From JAUWVG01 sp964633715 (lineage in GTDB: Bacteria > Acidobacteriota > Aminicenantia > Aminicenantales > Aminicenantaceae), in contig CAZWHQ010000012.1 in assembly GCA_964633715.1 (NCBI GenBank), positions 29,191-93,190 on the forward strand: a stretch of DNA of 64,000 bases. Direction: 5' to 3'. The notes beneath the pieces were generated by a model. The model made no database searches and was not told the DNA's origin. It was given only the letters and a program-made list of their open reading frames with translations. This document shows positions 25,218 through 35,109 of the stretch, piece after piece; position 1 is the stretch's first letter; each line of letters starts with the position of its first letter. A program made the translations under genes and the position numbers.

Positions 25218-27368
25218 ATGAAAACCAAACCTATACTCTTCATATTTTTAGCTTTGCTTCTGTTTTTAGCTCCTTCATACGGACTTTGTCAATCCGGCAG
25301 TTCCTTTAAAACACCGCTGTCTCCGGACATCCTTAACCTTCTCGTCAACGAGATCTCCGGACAGATCATCTTCAACAATGAAGTGATTCTTGCAGGAGCG
25401 CCATGGATCAGAGATGCGTCAGAGTTTTCAGACACTTTCTATGAATCAATAAAAATGATCGAGATCGCTAAGAGTTATGGGATCGAGACCATCCGCATAG
25501 ACCAATTCAAGCGCAACAGGGAATTCAGCTATGCATTTGAGGGAGAATTCTGGATCGTCAAGCCTGAAAAAAAACTTGTCGCCCGCCTAGAAGCTGACGC
25601 CGCCCTTGTTGCCAGCGGATCATCGTCTGTAGATATTACCGGAGACCTTATCTATATTCCACCGCTCCAAGGACAAGAGATTAAAGCTCTAGAGGAAGCC
25701 GGGATCCAAGAACGATATGATGGGAAGATCGCATTGATGTGGTCCCATGCTAGAGGAGGTCTCGCCAAAGCCTTGGACGCAGCTGGAGTTAAAGGTGTCA
25801 TTTCCTTTCGAGCTCAGGACCGCTATCTTGATCCCGATCAGGTCGTCTATTCAGGGGGGTCATACTCAGGAATGGACAATTTAAAATTCGGATTTACGAT
25901 CTCATGGCGGCAGTGGACACAGCTCCTTGAAGACATAGAAAAGGGAAGAAAAATCACAGTCAGAGGGAAAACCCGGATCGAAAATTTTCCGGATAGAATT
26001 GAGAACGTCTTCGCCTGGATCCCAGGGACTGAACCCGATAAAAAGGGGATCATATTTTCAGGGCATCTCTATGAGGGATACACTAAGCGCGGGGCCAACG
26101 ACAATATGAGTGGAGTTGTGGTGCAGTTGGAAATTCTAAGGGCCCTTGCCAAACTCATTGAAAAGGGCTTTCTTCCACAACCACGAAGAACAATCTATTT
26201 TCTCTGGCCCAATGAGATATCTGGCACATACGAGCATTTTGTGCAGCATCCAGGATTTACAGATAAAATCAGCACAAATATCAATATGGATATGGTGGGC
26301 GAAGGTTTGCGAAAAAATAACGGCATACTGACAGTGAGTGAAAGCCCGAACCATCTTCCCAGTTATTTGGACGGATTGTGCGAATCCATATGCAATTATG
26401 TCTGGCGTATGAACGATATCGTGTATCTCCCCGACTCTCCACGAAACCGGTATGGGCAGATTTTTCCAGTTCCCATTTGGGAGAAAAACGGATCAAGAGA
26501 TGCCTTCCGCTATGATATCCAACCCCCATCGGGTGGAAGCGACCACATATGTTTCAATAATCCCTCCGTTTCCGTACCTGGACTCGGTTTCTGTGCCTGG
26601 CCTGACCAGTGGTATCATGCCGACGTCGACACTCCCGACAAATCCGATCCGACTCAACTGAAAAGGATGGCATTTATCGGTGCTGCCATGGCATGGGTGA
26701 CGGCCAACTGCACGGATGAGGTCTTAGCCGTTCTTCTCGATGAGGTTTCGGATTTTGGGTACGAACGAGTTGCGAGACAAGAACTTTCCCGATCCATGCA
26801 ACTTATCAATCATGCAGAAGCCAAAACTCTTCAGGATTCAACTTCGAGAGCTCTGAGTCTCCTCAGCTTTGCATGCAACCGTGAATTAGAGGCCATCCAA
26901 AAAACGGAAGATATCTTCACTGGATCCGAAAAAGCCAAACATCTGGTCAACAGTCATGTCCAGCAGTGGATACAGTACGAAAGGGCGCTAAGAGATTTAC
27001 TGATGGAATACAGCCGCTTCCAAGCTCAAAGACAAGGCGCAAAAATCCCTTCGGAACCGGAAATCACCGAACTGGAAAAATCATATCTCAAAGTGGTCCC
27101 CGTTCTTCTCCCGAATATAAAGGGCCAAAAATTTAATCTCAACCAGACCGGCAAGTACGGTGAATTCATGAAGGAAAATCCCGACTTCAACAAAGAGCTC
27201 AAGCTGGACCGCAGACAGCAGAGATCCATTCTCAACTATATCAACGGCCGCCGGTCAATAACAAAAATTCGCAGTTGTGTTGTGGCCGAATCAGGTAACG
27301 ATATAGATTTTAACGCACTGCTCAAATATCTCGACTTCCTCAAAACAATCGACTGGATTACCTATTAA
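25218..27368 (+). CDS. Exported M28-family peptidase with C-terminal extension
   Basis: A 716-residue exported protein (signal peptide 1-25, APSYGLCQ). Residues about 75-240 are PA-like. The M28 domain at about 260-500 shows FSGHLYEGYTKRGANDNMSG (zinc His and bridging Asp), FLWPNEISG, NINMDM and GGSDHICF. A further 200 helical residues follow and end in a small domain (INGRRSITKIRSCVVAES) that reads like a winged helix. The EE pair of classical M28 is replaced by NE in WPNEISG, though the catalytic Glu remains. Start ATG at 25218 with AAAAAGGA upstream. The next gene begins 2 nt later, forming an operon. Confidence 0.9.
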   Translation: MKTKPILFIFLALLLFLAPSYGLCQSGSSFKTPLSPDILNLLVNEISGQIIFNNEVILAGAPWIRDASEFSDTFYESIKMIEIAKSYGIETIRIDQFKRNREFSYAFEGEFWIVKPEKKLVARLEADAALVASGSSSVDITGDLIYIPPLQGQEIKALEEAGIQERYDGKIALMWSHARGGLAKALDAAGVKGVISFRAQDRYLDPDQVVYSGGSYSGMDNLKFGFTISWRQWTQLLEDIEKGRKITVRGKTRIENFPDRIENVFAWIPGTEPDKKGIIFSGHLYEGYTKRGANDNMSGVVVQLEILRALAKLIEKGFLPQPRRTIYFLWPNEISGTYEHFVQHPGFTDKISTNINMDMVGEGLRKNNGILTVSESPNHLPSYLDGLCESICNYVWRMNDIVYLPDSPRNRYGQIFPVPIWEKNGSRDAFRYDIQPPSGGSDHICFNNPSVSVPGLGFCAWPDQWYHADVDTPDKSDPTQLKRMAFIGAAMAWVTANCTDEVLAVLLDEVSDFGYERVARQELSRSMQLINHAEAKTLQDSTSRALSLLSFACNRELEAIQKTEDIFTGSEKAKHLVNSHVQQWIQYERALRDLLMEYSRFQAQRQGAKIPSEPEITELEKSYLKVVPVLLPNIKGQKFNLNQTGKYGEFMKENPDFNKELKLDRRQQRSILNYINGRRSITKIRSCVVAESGNDIDFNALLKYLDFLKTIDWITY

Positions 27369-27370
27369 AA

Positions 27371-29059
27371 ATGAAACGCAGTTCTCTTTTCACTCTGCTG
27401 CTCATTATCTCTGTTGTTTTTCTTTCCTTTTATCTGAAAAATAAAATCTCACCTACCGAAAAAAATAAAATCCAAACTAGAGTCGATAAAATCTTTGAAA
27501 ACTGGGATAAATCCGATTCACCCGGCGCTGCTCTTGCGGTTGTCAAAGGAAAAAAGGTCGTTTATGCACAGGGATACGGCTCGGCAAATTTAGAATACGA
27601 TATACCGATTACACCAGAGACCATTTTTCATGTGGCCTCCATTTCAAAACAGTTTACAGCCTTTGCCATAACCAAACTGGCCGATGCGGGAAACTTATCT
27701 CTGGATGACGATATCCGGCTCCATCTTCCCGACATTCCCGATTTCGGAAAAACCATTACGATCCGCCACCTTATCCACCATATCTCGGGTTTACGGGACC
27801 AGTGGGAACTTTTGGCTATGGCCGGATGGCGACTGGATGACGTGATCACAAAAAATCACATACTCAAAATGGTCCGGCGCCAGAAGGATCTCAATTTCGA
27901 TCCCGGTGAGGAATACCTGTACTGCAACACCGGTTATACACTTCTTGCCGAAATTGTCGAGAGAGTCACGAAAAAAAGTTTCCGTGACTGGACTTTGGAA
28001 AATATTTTTAAACCTCTGAGCATGACCAACACACAGTTTTTTGACGATCATGAAAGAATAGTAAAAAACAGAGCCTATTCCTATTCCCCACAGGAAAAAG
28101 GATTTAGAAAAAGAGTGTTGAGCTTTGCCAATGTGGGCGCGACAAGCCTCTTTACGACTGCTGAGGATATGGCTAAATGGGTGCAAAACTTCGACAGCCA
28201 AATCATCGGCAATGATGCGGTTTTAAAACAGATGCACGAACAAGGGTCGTTAAACAGCGGTGAAACGCTCAACTATGCATTTGGGCTGTCTATAGGAGAA
28301 TACAAAGGACTCAAAACTGTCGGCCACGGCGGTTCGGATGCTGGATTCAGGAGCCATGTTGTGCGATTCCCCGAAGAGGATTTTGCCGTCATCGTTCTCT
28401 CCAACCTTTCCTCAATCAACACAAGCCGTTTGGCGATGCAGGTGGCCGACCTTTATCTGGCAAAAAAGATCAAAGAAAAAAAACTGCCCAAAAAGAAAGC
28501 CGAACGGGCAAGCATCGAACTCGATCCAAAAATTCTCACGGCTTATGAAGGCCTGTATAAAATCCGCCCGGATTATGCCCTCACCATAAAAATACAAAAC
28601 GGCCAACTGTTTATCCAAGGAACTGGTGGGAGTCAACACATCCTCTATCCAGAATCAGAGACATTATTTTTCAGGGAGAATGACGATTTTGAGATTTTAT
28701 TTACTATCAACAATGTCGGAGATATTACAAAAATCACGGTTCTGGACAATGGAAGAAAGATCGAAGGGACAAAGTTTATCCCCATCCATCTCAATCCTGA
28801 GCAGATAGCCGAATACACCGGAGAATATTACAGCCCTGAACTGGATACATTTTACAGGATTGTTTGGGTAGAAGACCGTCTTGTCGCCACACACCGGAAA
28901 CATGACGATATTCCCTTAACAAAAATTACTCCGGATTATTATTCCGGGACAGAATGGTTCTTCAGGACGCTCCATTTCACACGAGATGAGAGCAACAGCA
29001 TCGATGGATTTATGGTCACAGGAAGCCGAGTCCGCAATCTCCGTTTCACAAAAAAATAA
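27371..29059 (+). CDS. Serine hydrolase (beta-lactamase / PBP4* family)
   Basis: A 562-residue protein with an N-terminal membrane anchor or signal (about 5-21). The beta-lactamase-class-C fold is at about 33-375: SxxK as S90-I-S-K93, YCN at 184-186 and HGGSDAGF as the third motif. C-terminal domains of about 180 residues are of the DUF3471 lipocalin-like type. Such proteins are D-amino-acid peptidases or esterases. It is translationally linked to the M28 gene, which suggests joint action on peptides. Confidence 0.92.
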   Translation: MKRSSLFTLLLIISVVFLSFYLKNKISPTEKNKIQTRVDKIFENWDKSDSPGAALAVVKGKKVVYAQGYGSANLEYDIPITPETIFHVASISKQFTAFAITKLADAGNLSLDDDIRLHLPDIPDFGKTITIRHLIHHISGLRDQWELLAMAGWRLDDVITKNHILKMVRRQKDLNFDPGEEYLYCNTGYTLLAEIVERVTKKSFRDWTLENIFKPLSMTNTQFFDDHERIVKNRAYSYSPQEKGFRKRVLSFANVGATSLFTTAEDMAKWVQNFDSQIIGNDAVLKQMHEQGSLNSGETLNYAFGLSIGEYKGLKTVGHGGSDAGFRSHVVRFPEEDFAVIVLSNLSSINTSRLAMQVADLYLAKKIKEKKLPKKKAERASIELDPKILTAYEGLYKIRPDYALTIKIQNGQLFIQGTGGSQHILYPESETLFFRENDDFEILFTINNVGDITKITVLDNGRKIEGTKFIPIHLNPEQIAEYTGEYYSPELDTFYRIVWVEDRLVATHRKHDDIPLTKITPDYYSGTEWFFRTLHFTRDESNSIDGFMVTGSRVRNLRFTKK

Positions 29060-29256
29060 TCCCTTCACATTTTTTGAATTTCCTAAAGGATTGGGCACAT
29101 CTAGGTCCACTCCATTACAGCTATTTTGATATTCACACGCACAAATTCCAAACTCTAAATAATTTCTTTTAAATTCTTTAAATTTTAAACAACTTTTTTG
29201 GATTTTACACGTCTTAATATATAAATGCCTTTTGCATACAAATAGGAGAAATGGAC

Positions 29257-29589
29257 ATGAAACTTTTATCCAGGGCTGAAGAGATTTGCCTCATCTCCGT
29301 TTATAAACTCGACGGGAACGCCTACGGTGTAACAATTAGAGAACAAATCCACAAAGATATCGGTTTTTATTGGTCTTTTGGCGTCATCTACAAAACCTTA
29401 AAAAAGTTGAATTACAAAAAATATGTCCATAAAATAACCAGCTCTCCTCTTTCCGAACGGGGAGGCCGGAGCCGTTATTTTTATGAAATCACCTCGGAAG
29501 GACAGTCTGCCCTCAAAGAGATCAGAAGGCTTCAATCCTCATTATGGAAAGGCGTTTTAAGCCCTTCGTTTGAAAAAAAGGCGGATTGA
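29257..29589 (+). CDS. PadR-family transcriptional regulator
   Basis: A 110-residue PadR winged-helix protein: EEICLISVYKLDGNAYGVTI, the wing region SERGGRSRYFYEIT and a terminal dimerisation helix. The ATG at 29257 is preferred over one at 29251 because it lies 8 nt after GGAG. It overlaps the downstream permease gene by 20 nt, the standard PadR-FtsX permease arrangement in Acidobacteriota-like genomes, so it probably repressed that gene. Its target is now broken. Confidence 0.92.
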   Translation: MKLLSRAEEICLISVYKLDGNAYGVTIREQIHKDIGFYWSFGVIYKTLKKLNYKKYVHKITSSPLSERGGRSRYFYEITSEGQSALKEIRRLQSSLWKGVLSPSFEKKAD

Positions 29590-31180
29590 AACATTAAAAC
29601 AATATCCACGCCCTCCGCTTATTGCCCGGGTTATGCTGAGAGTTTTAAGAAGTGGGGATGAATATCATGAAGTCGCCGATGATATCCAGGAAGTCTACAA
29701 ACAGCTTATGGAAACAGGGCCTAAATGGAAGGCCAGGTTATGGTACTTTTTCAGGGTCGTCGAATCTATTCCCAGCTTTGTTTCAGATATTATTTATTGG
29801 CGGATCTTAATGCTTAATAACTATCCTGAACTATTCATAAATGTAGCCGACACCGAGATATATGTTCATTATTATCATCCTATTACTCGATTCATCTAGC
29901 TACATTGTGATTGAAACATTTTCCAAAACTTTTTCTAAGAATAAGTCGGCCAAATTTACCTTCCAGGCAAGCCGATCTCACTGCATCAGCTTCGTTGTAG
30001 CCTGTTCGCGGTACATTAGTACAGCTTCACAGGCCACTGCCTCGCAACTACAGCAACCTCGACTTGTGAATAATCCAGGCTATTTAAAAATCGCTATTAG
30101 AAACTTTAAGCGGCATAAAGGCTATTCATTTATCAATCTGGCGGGTTTTGCGATCGGGATGATGTGCTGTCTTCTTATCTTCCTCTATATCCGGCATGAA
30201 ACCAGCTATGATAATTACCACAAGGATGGAGACCGCGTTTACCGCATTGTGCAAGATATCAGAACCCAGACTTCCAACAGAGTTTTTGCTCCTATTTCAC
30301 CTATGGTTGGTCCGACACTCAAAGCAGATTTCCCACAGGTCGAACAATCCGTACGTGTCATCACTGCTGGGAGTCGGCTGGTCAGAAAGGAAGATGTGTA
30401 TTTTTACGAAGACCTCTTCATGTGGGCCGATCAAGAGCTTTTTGATGTCCTGACGATCCCCTTTATCCGGGGAAATCCCCAGGACGCCTTATCCCGTCCT
30501 CAGACCGTAGTTATCACAAAACGAATGGCAGAGAAATACTTCGGTCATGGCGAAGCAATGGAACAATTATTGACGATCAATCAACAGGATTATGAAGTGA
30601 CTGGAGTTTTGGCCAATCCTCCTGAAAACACCCATTTGAAGTATGATTTGATTGCCTCATTGGAGACTCTGGCCGACTGGAACGAGATGAACAATTGGTA
30701 TTCAACCATGTTTTACACCTATTTGAAACTCCGTCCCAATGTCGATGTGGATGAATTCAGTCTTCAGGTCAGCCATATTGCAGATAAATACATCGGAGAT
30801 TTTATATCGAGTCGGGGATCGGAGTACTATTATTTCCTTCAACCTGTTTCCGACATACACCTCAAGTCCAACATAAGCTACGAAGCCGAACCAAAGAAAT
30901 TGGCATTCGTAAGGTACTGGGAGCCTCTGTGCCAGGAATTTTTATTATGCTGTCCAAACAGTTTATAAAATGGGTGTTGGTTGCCAATTGTATCGCCTGG
31001 CCCCTCGCTTATTATTTCCTGCACGAGTGGCTGAAGAGTTTTGCCTTGAGTGCAAAAATCGATATTTACACTTTTCTTTTGTCGGGTTTACTTGTTTTAT
31101 TTTTGGCTTTGTTGACTGTCAGTTTCCAAACCGTCAGAGCGGCCACGGCCAATCCCTCGGATTCCCTACGCTACGAATAA
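29570..31180 (+). pseudogene. FtsX/MacB-type ABC permease, broken by insertion and deletion
   Basis: The gene opens with a permease-prefix domain (PRPPLIARVMLRVLRSGDE...). It is interrupted at MLNNY by a 255-bp element (29825-30079) and resumes in the correct frame as LKIAIRNFKRHKGYSFINLAG followed by a MacB periplasmic core to about 30895. There a deletion with frameshift joins SYEAEPK directly to IRKVLGASVPGIFIMLSKQF, the last membrane segments, ending in NPSDSLRYE. Intact relatives have roughly 800-900 residues; the central membrane helices and second half of the core are missing. It is not functional as a transporter. Confidence 0.9.
29825..30079. mobile_element. 255-bp MITE-like insertion with TIRs and 4-bp target duplication
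   Basis: The element is flanked by CTAT on both sides (29821-29824 and 30080-30083). Its ends are imperfect inverted repeats: CCTGAACTATTCATAAATG at the left and, read inwards, CCTGGATTATTCACAAGTC at the right (16 of the first 22 positions agree). Removing the element plus one CTAT restores the permease frame exactly. Ends beginning CCTG and a 4-bp duplication resemble IS1380-family elements. It encodes no transposase, so it would have to be mobilised in trans. Confidence 0.85.
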
Positions 31181-31271
31181 ATACTTTACTGTTGCTCTCC
31201 AGCCCTTTAACGAGGAAAACCTGGTTGAGTTTAACTCAAACATGTGAGACTATACATTCAAGGAAGGAGAC

Positions 31272-31416
31272 ATGAATCCTCGCAAGAATAAAGGGGTATC
31301 AAGGCATGAATTCCTCAAAACTGCGGGCACATCGTCGAGCATGAAACAGGGCCAACTTCATGGAGAGCACCAAAGGCTGTTTGGAGGGACTCCCTAAAAT
31401 GGGTCGGGGATTGTAA
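31272..31416 (+). pseudogene. Collapsed Tat-exported protein remnant
   Basis: A 41-codon frame starts with an ATG behind AAGGAAGGAG and encodes a Tat-like N-terminus (VSRHEFLKTAGTSSS), then stops. In another frame (to 31416) a C-terminal-looking ANFMESTKGCLEGLPKMGRG runs to a stop just before the sulfatase ribosome site. This looks like an exported enzyme gene that has lost nearly all its middle. The original family cannot be determined. Confidence 0.5.
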
Positions 31417-31430
31417 ACAAAGAGGTGAAT

Positions 31431-33023
31431 ATGGGACAGACAAATAATACCCTAAACCGTCGGGACTTCATTAAAATAACGGCTGCGGCTGGAATCACAA
31501 CCCTTTTGCCGAGCTGCCGGTCAGAGTCAGCCAAAAAAAACAAACAACGGCCTAACGTGCTGTTTGTCATTGTCGACGACCTCAGGCCCGAACTGGGATG
31601 TTACGGCAATCCGGAAATAAAAACCCCGAATTTTGACAAGCTGGCCGGAGAAGGGATTTTCTTTGCGCAGACTCACTGCCAAGCTGCGGCCTGCGCGCCC
31701 TCCCGAGCCAGTGTTATGCTGGGCATGAGGCCCGACTCCACCCGGGTGTGGAGCCTGGGCGAAAAGTTCCGGGAGATCAATCCAAACTATGTCACCATGC
31801 CCCAGCATTTTTTTAAACACGGCTACCACACTGTCTCCATGGGAAAAATCTTCCACAACCACATGCCCGATCGTTTATCTTTTGTAGAACCGGACTTGAA
31901 GCCAACTGAGTACATGACCCCTGAGATGATCGACCGGGATGCAGAATCCTTCTATTATGACGAAGAATTAAACGAGGAACTGGCCCAAGTCAGAGAACGG
32001 AGGCTTAAAAAGAATCCCAATGCTTATGCCGACGGTTGGGCTTATGGACGCTCCTGGGAAAGTTCAGATGCCCCCGATAACGCTTTTTATGATGGTGCGC
32101 AAACAGACCTGGCCATAGAAAAGTTGAAAGAATTAAAAGAGAAAGACAAGCCCTTTTATTTCGCATTGGGCTACTTCCGGCCGCACTTGCCCTTTGTCGC
32201 CCCTAAGAAATATTGGGACCTCTATGACCGGCAAAAACTTCCGTTGGCCGACAATCCCTATCTACCTAAGGATTCTCCGATTATGGCCATAAATTCCGCT
32301 TACGAACTCAAGGCCTGCTATGATCTAGAGTGGGTTAAGCACCCCTCGGTCGAACAAATTCCAGAGGAAACCGCCCGACTTTTGAAGCATGGTTATTATG
32401 CATCCGTCAGCTATGTGGATGCCTGTCTAGGCCGCCTGATGGATGGATTAAAGGAGCTGGGATTGGATAAAAATACGATTGTGGTTGTCTGGGGCGATCA
32501 TGGTTGGAAACTTGGAGAACACGGTAGCTGGTGCAAACAGACGAACTACAACGTCGACACACGAGTTCCTTTGATTATTCGAACACCAGACATGACGGTT
32601 ACAGGACAATCCTGCGAACAGCTTACAGAGCTTGTTGACCTCTTCCCCACACTCTGTGATCTAACGGGAATTGAAATTCCAGACTATATGGAAGGATCGA
32701 GCCTCAAGCCGTTGCTCAATAATCCGGATTCGAAAATAAAGAACGCGGCCTTCAGCCAATATGTACGGCGGCCCAAGAATTCGCCCGATGGAAAGCGTTA
32801 TATGGGATACTCAATGGTGACCAAACAGTATCACTATGTGGAGTGGTATCACTGGGATCACGACACAAAAACCGCCGGCGAGCTGGCCGCTCTCGAACTC
32901 TATAACACCCAAACAGATCCAGGTGAAAACATCAATATAGCCGGGATTCCGGAAAATAAGGACGTTGTCCAACAGCTGGCCCAGCAAATAAAGGCGGGCT
33001 GGAGAGCCGCGCGAATGCGTTAG
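31431..33023 (+). CDS. Tat-exported type I sulfatase, iduronate-2-sulfatase-like
   Basis: A 530-residue sulfatase. The start at 31431 follows GAGGTG. Tat signal NRRDFIKITAAAG ends in a lipobox-like LLPSC (Cys29). The formylglycine motif CAPSR is at 88-92; metal-binding Asp49/Asp50 (VIVDDLRPELGCYGN) and WGDHGWKLGEHGSW complete the active site. The overall pattern matches the iduronate-2-sulfatase subgroup (S1_7). It should remove sulfate esters from exported polysaccharides. It uses Cys, so it needs a maturase; the nearby radical SAM proteins do not look like the anaerobic maturase. Confidence 0.93.
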   Translation: MGQTNNTLNRRDFIKITAAAGITTLLPSCRSESAKKNKQRPNVLFVIVDDLRPELGCYGNPEIKTPNFDKLAGEGIFFAQTHCQAAACAPSRASVMLGMRPDSTRVWSLGEKFREINPNYVTMPQHFFKHGYHTVSMGKIFHNHMPDRLSFVEPDLKPTEYMTPEMIDRDAESFYYDEELNEELAQVRERRLKKNPNAYADGWAYGRSWESSDAPDNAFYDGAQTDLAIEKLKELKEKDKPFYFALGYFRPHLPFVAPKKYWDLYDRQKLPLADNPYLPKDSPIMAINSAYELKACYDLEWVKHPSVEQIPEETARLLKHGYYASVSYVDACLGRLMDGLKELGLDKNTIVVVWGDHGWKLGEHGSWCKQTNYNVDTRVPLIIRTPDMTVTGQSCEQLTELVDLFPTLCDLTGIEIPDYMEGSSLKPLLNNPDSKIKNAAFSQYVRRPKNSPDGKRYMGYSMVTKQYHYVEWYHWDHDTKTAGELAALELYNTQTDPGENINIAGIPENKDVVQQLAQQIKAGWRAARMR

Positions 33024-33032
33024 AATCTAAAA

Positions 33033-33953
33033 TCAGATCTTATCTTCCCCCTCTCTGATTTGATTTTTCTTTAATAAACCAAAAAGAAAAAGTTTCATGA
33101 AAAATAATCCAAACAGAATTGGAATGAGGCGATTTACGAAAGAGACCAAAAGGCTTGCTCCCAGTAATCTCTCTGGAGTCGCATAATTCGAAAAGATTAA
33201 AAGAATAGTGCTTTCCCTGGTACCCAGGCCCGAGGGAGTTAGGGGAAGCATAGAAGCCAGAATGGACAGGGGAACAAGGCGCAATAGGACACCAAACGGA
33301 ACCTCTATATCCAGAGCCGTAAAGAGAAGATACGTATTGAGCAGTTTTAAACCCTCAAACCCCAAGGAATAAAAAAAAAGAAGGGAGAGTGTTTTAGAAT
33401 TCAATCTATCAATAATTTCCTTATTCTTTAAAAAAATCTTAATGAGTCTTTTAAGAAGAGGGACCAACATCAGAAAAAGGAAAAACAATAGACCAAGATA
33501 GTATCTTTGCTTTAAGGCAAATTGATCGAAAAGCCATCCCACAAAAACAAAAAAAGACAAAGCAGCAGCACTTAGAGCGTATCCAAACAGAACAGAAGTC
33601 AGACCTTTGGGATAGGAGAGATGATGTCTCTTTTTCAGATAGGCAATCCTGGTCAATTCTCCACCTTTAAGGGGAAGAATTCCCTTTAAAGGAATACTCC
33701 CTATTCTGAGGATAAAGGCTTCCTTAAAAGAAAGAGGGCAGTCCAAGATTCTCAGTATCTCCCTCTGTCTACCTGGTGAGAAAAAGACATACATAAACAG
33801 ACATACCAGAATACTCAAAGAAACCAATTTAACGTCAGCCTGTCCAAAAACGATAAGAGCTTCTGAAAATTCTATTTTAGAGAAAATGATCACAAAGAGG
33901 ACAATGGTTAAAACCCAGGGGAAAGCAAATTTTATAGTTTTTTTAAAATTCAT
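33033..33953 (-). CDS. Flippase-like membrane protein (LPG-synthase TM / UPF0104 family)
   Basis: A 306-residue polytopic protein with about eight helices and the family features PLKGILPLKGGELTRIAYL and LTPSGLGTRE. Members of this superfamily act with glycosyltransferases or as lipid flippases, and the catalytic domain of MprF is absent. It is the last gene in the operon with two radical SAM proteins and a glycosyltransferase. The stop is 9 nt from the convergent sulfatase stop. Confidence 0.88.
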   Translation of the reverse strand: MNFKKTIKFAFPWVLTIVLFVIIFSKIEFSEALIVFGQADVKLVSLSILVCLFMYVFFSPGRQREILRILDCPLSFKEAFILRIGSIPLKGILPLKGGELTRIAYLKKRHHLSYPKGLTSVLFGYALSAAALSFFVFVGWLFDQFALKQRYYLGLLFFLFLMLVPLLKRLIKIFLKNKEIIDRLNSKTLSLLFFYSLGFEGLKLLNTYLLFTALDIEVPFGVLLRLVPLSILASMLPLTPSGLGTRESTILLIFSNYATPERLLGASLLVSFVNRLIPILFGLFFMKLFLFGLLKKNQIREGEDKI

Positions 33954-33969
33954 AAATTCGAATGTTTTT

Positions 33970-35058
33970 TTATTTTATGTGTTTTTGTCTCCGGTAATAT
34001 TTTTTATTGAGATGATAATAAAGGACATTGACTAAAGTGGGTAGAGAAAAATTATAAATCAGATTCAATTCTAAACGGTGATGATGCCAGCAATCTTGGC
34101 ACTCAGGAAGATTAACAAGCTCCCAGGCTTTTCTAAATCCATCTTTGATGACGTTCACTGGATTATCCCTATCGATGGCATAGTAACAAGGAACGAGCTG
34201 TCCATCGGGCTGGATGCGCCCAAATATTCGACCTGCAGTGCACGGCAAATCACCAAAGTTTGGAAATTTATTCAAATAGTTGAGCATAACCATGGATTGA
34301 TCCATGGGATTATAGAATTTTCCCTGGCCAGAAAAAATGTCGTTGAAGATAGAATCTGTGCCAAATCTTTGTAGAACTCCAATAAATTGTCTTAAATTTC
34401 TTGTCTTTCTTATCTCTTTTAAGAAATCCAATAATTCCGCTAGCTGCTCTTGAGAAGGACCTAGCTCAGGCAGATCACAGAGAGGTTGGAAACTCACAAA
34501 AGCGCGTGTGTCCATAGCCTTACCTAAGGCAAAAGTAAGGCTCTCCACTGTTGTGTACTTGTTAATCACAGAAACAATTAAACATCGCCAGTTGTTTTTT
34601 TTTACCACATTCAAGGCCTTCATTATCTGTAAGAAAGAACCCTCTCCCCGAGCTCTTTCATGCGCGTTTAAATCACCATCCAAGCTGACTTGAATCATAT
34701 CCGCAGAGGCGGCTTTTAATTCCTTTTCCATCTGGGGTAGCAATAAACCGTTTGTCGTGTACTGAACCCACATCCCCAGTTTTTTTGCCTTGACTATAAG
34801 TTCGGGCAAATGTGGGATTAATAGAGGTTCTCCACCTGTAAAAGAGACAATTTTGCAGCCTGCTTCATGGATTTCATCCAAAATCCTGAAGTGCTCCTCC
34901 TGCCCCAACTCTTCTGTCTCTTCACTCGCATAGCAGTGCGGACAATTAAGATTGCACTTATGAGTCAGCTCAAAGGCCATCGCCAGCGGATATCTCTTTC
35001 CAATAAATTTGCAGGCCAGAAGGCGTGTTCCCAAGATAAACATCGTTTTTAATTTCAT
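33970..35058 (-). CDS. Radical SAM protein with SPASM-like C-terminal domain
   Basis: A 362-residue enzyme. The 4Fe-4S motif is CNLNCPHC (at about 33-40), followed by the SAM-binding FTGGEPLL and a TIM-barrel. A SPASM-like C-terminus has Cys in LPCTAGR, LVPCYY and ECQDCWHHH, so one or two auxiliary clusters are expected. Proteins of this build modify peptides or small molecules. No precursor peptide was recognised next to it. Neighbours are a B12-type radical SAM protein (51 nt upstream) and a flippase-like protein. Function unknown. Confidence 0.9.
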   Translation of the reverse strand: MKLKTMFILGTRLLACKFIGKRYPLAMAFELTHKCNLNCPHCYASEETEELGQEEHFRILDEIHEAGCKIVSFTGGEPLLIPHLPELIVKAKKLGMWVQYTTNGLLLPQMEKELKAASADMIQVSLDGDLNAHERARGEGSFLQIMKALNVVKKNNWRCLIVSVINKYTTVESLTFALGKAMDTRAFVSFQPLCDLPELGPSQEQLAELLDFLKEIRKTRNLRQFIGVLQRFGTDSIFNDIFSGQGKFYNPMDQSMVMLNYLNKFPNFGDLPCTAGRIFGRIQPDGQLVPCYYAIDRDNPVNVIKDGFRKAWELVNLPECQDCWHHHRLELNLIYNFSLPTLVNVLYYHLNKKYYRRQKHIK

Positions 35059-35109
35059 GACAACTCTAACTTTTTCCTATTCAAATAATAGACATTTTCT
35101 TTTATTTAG

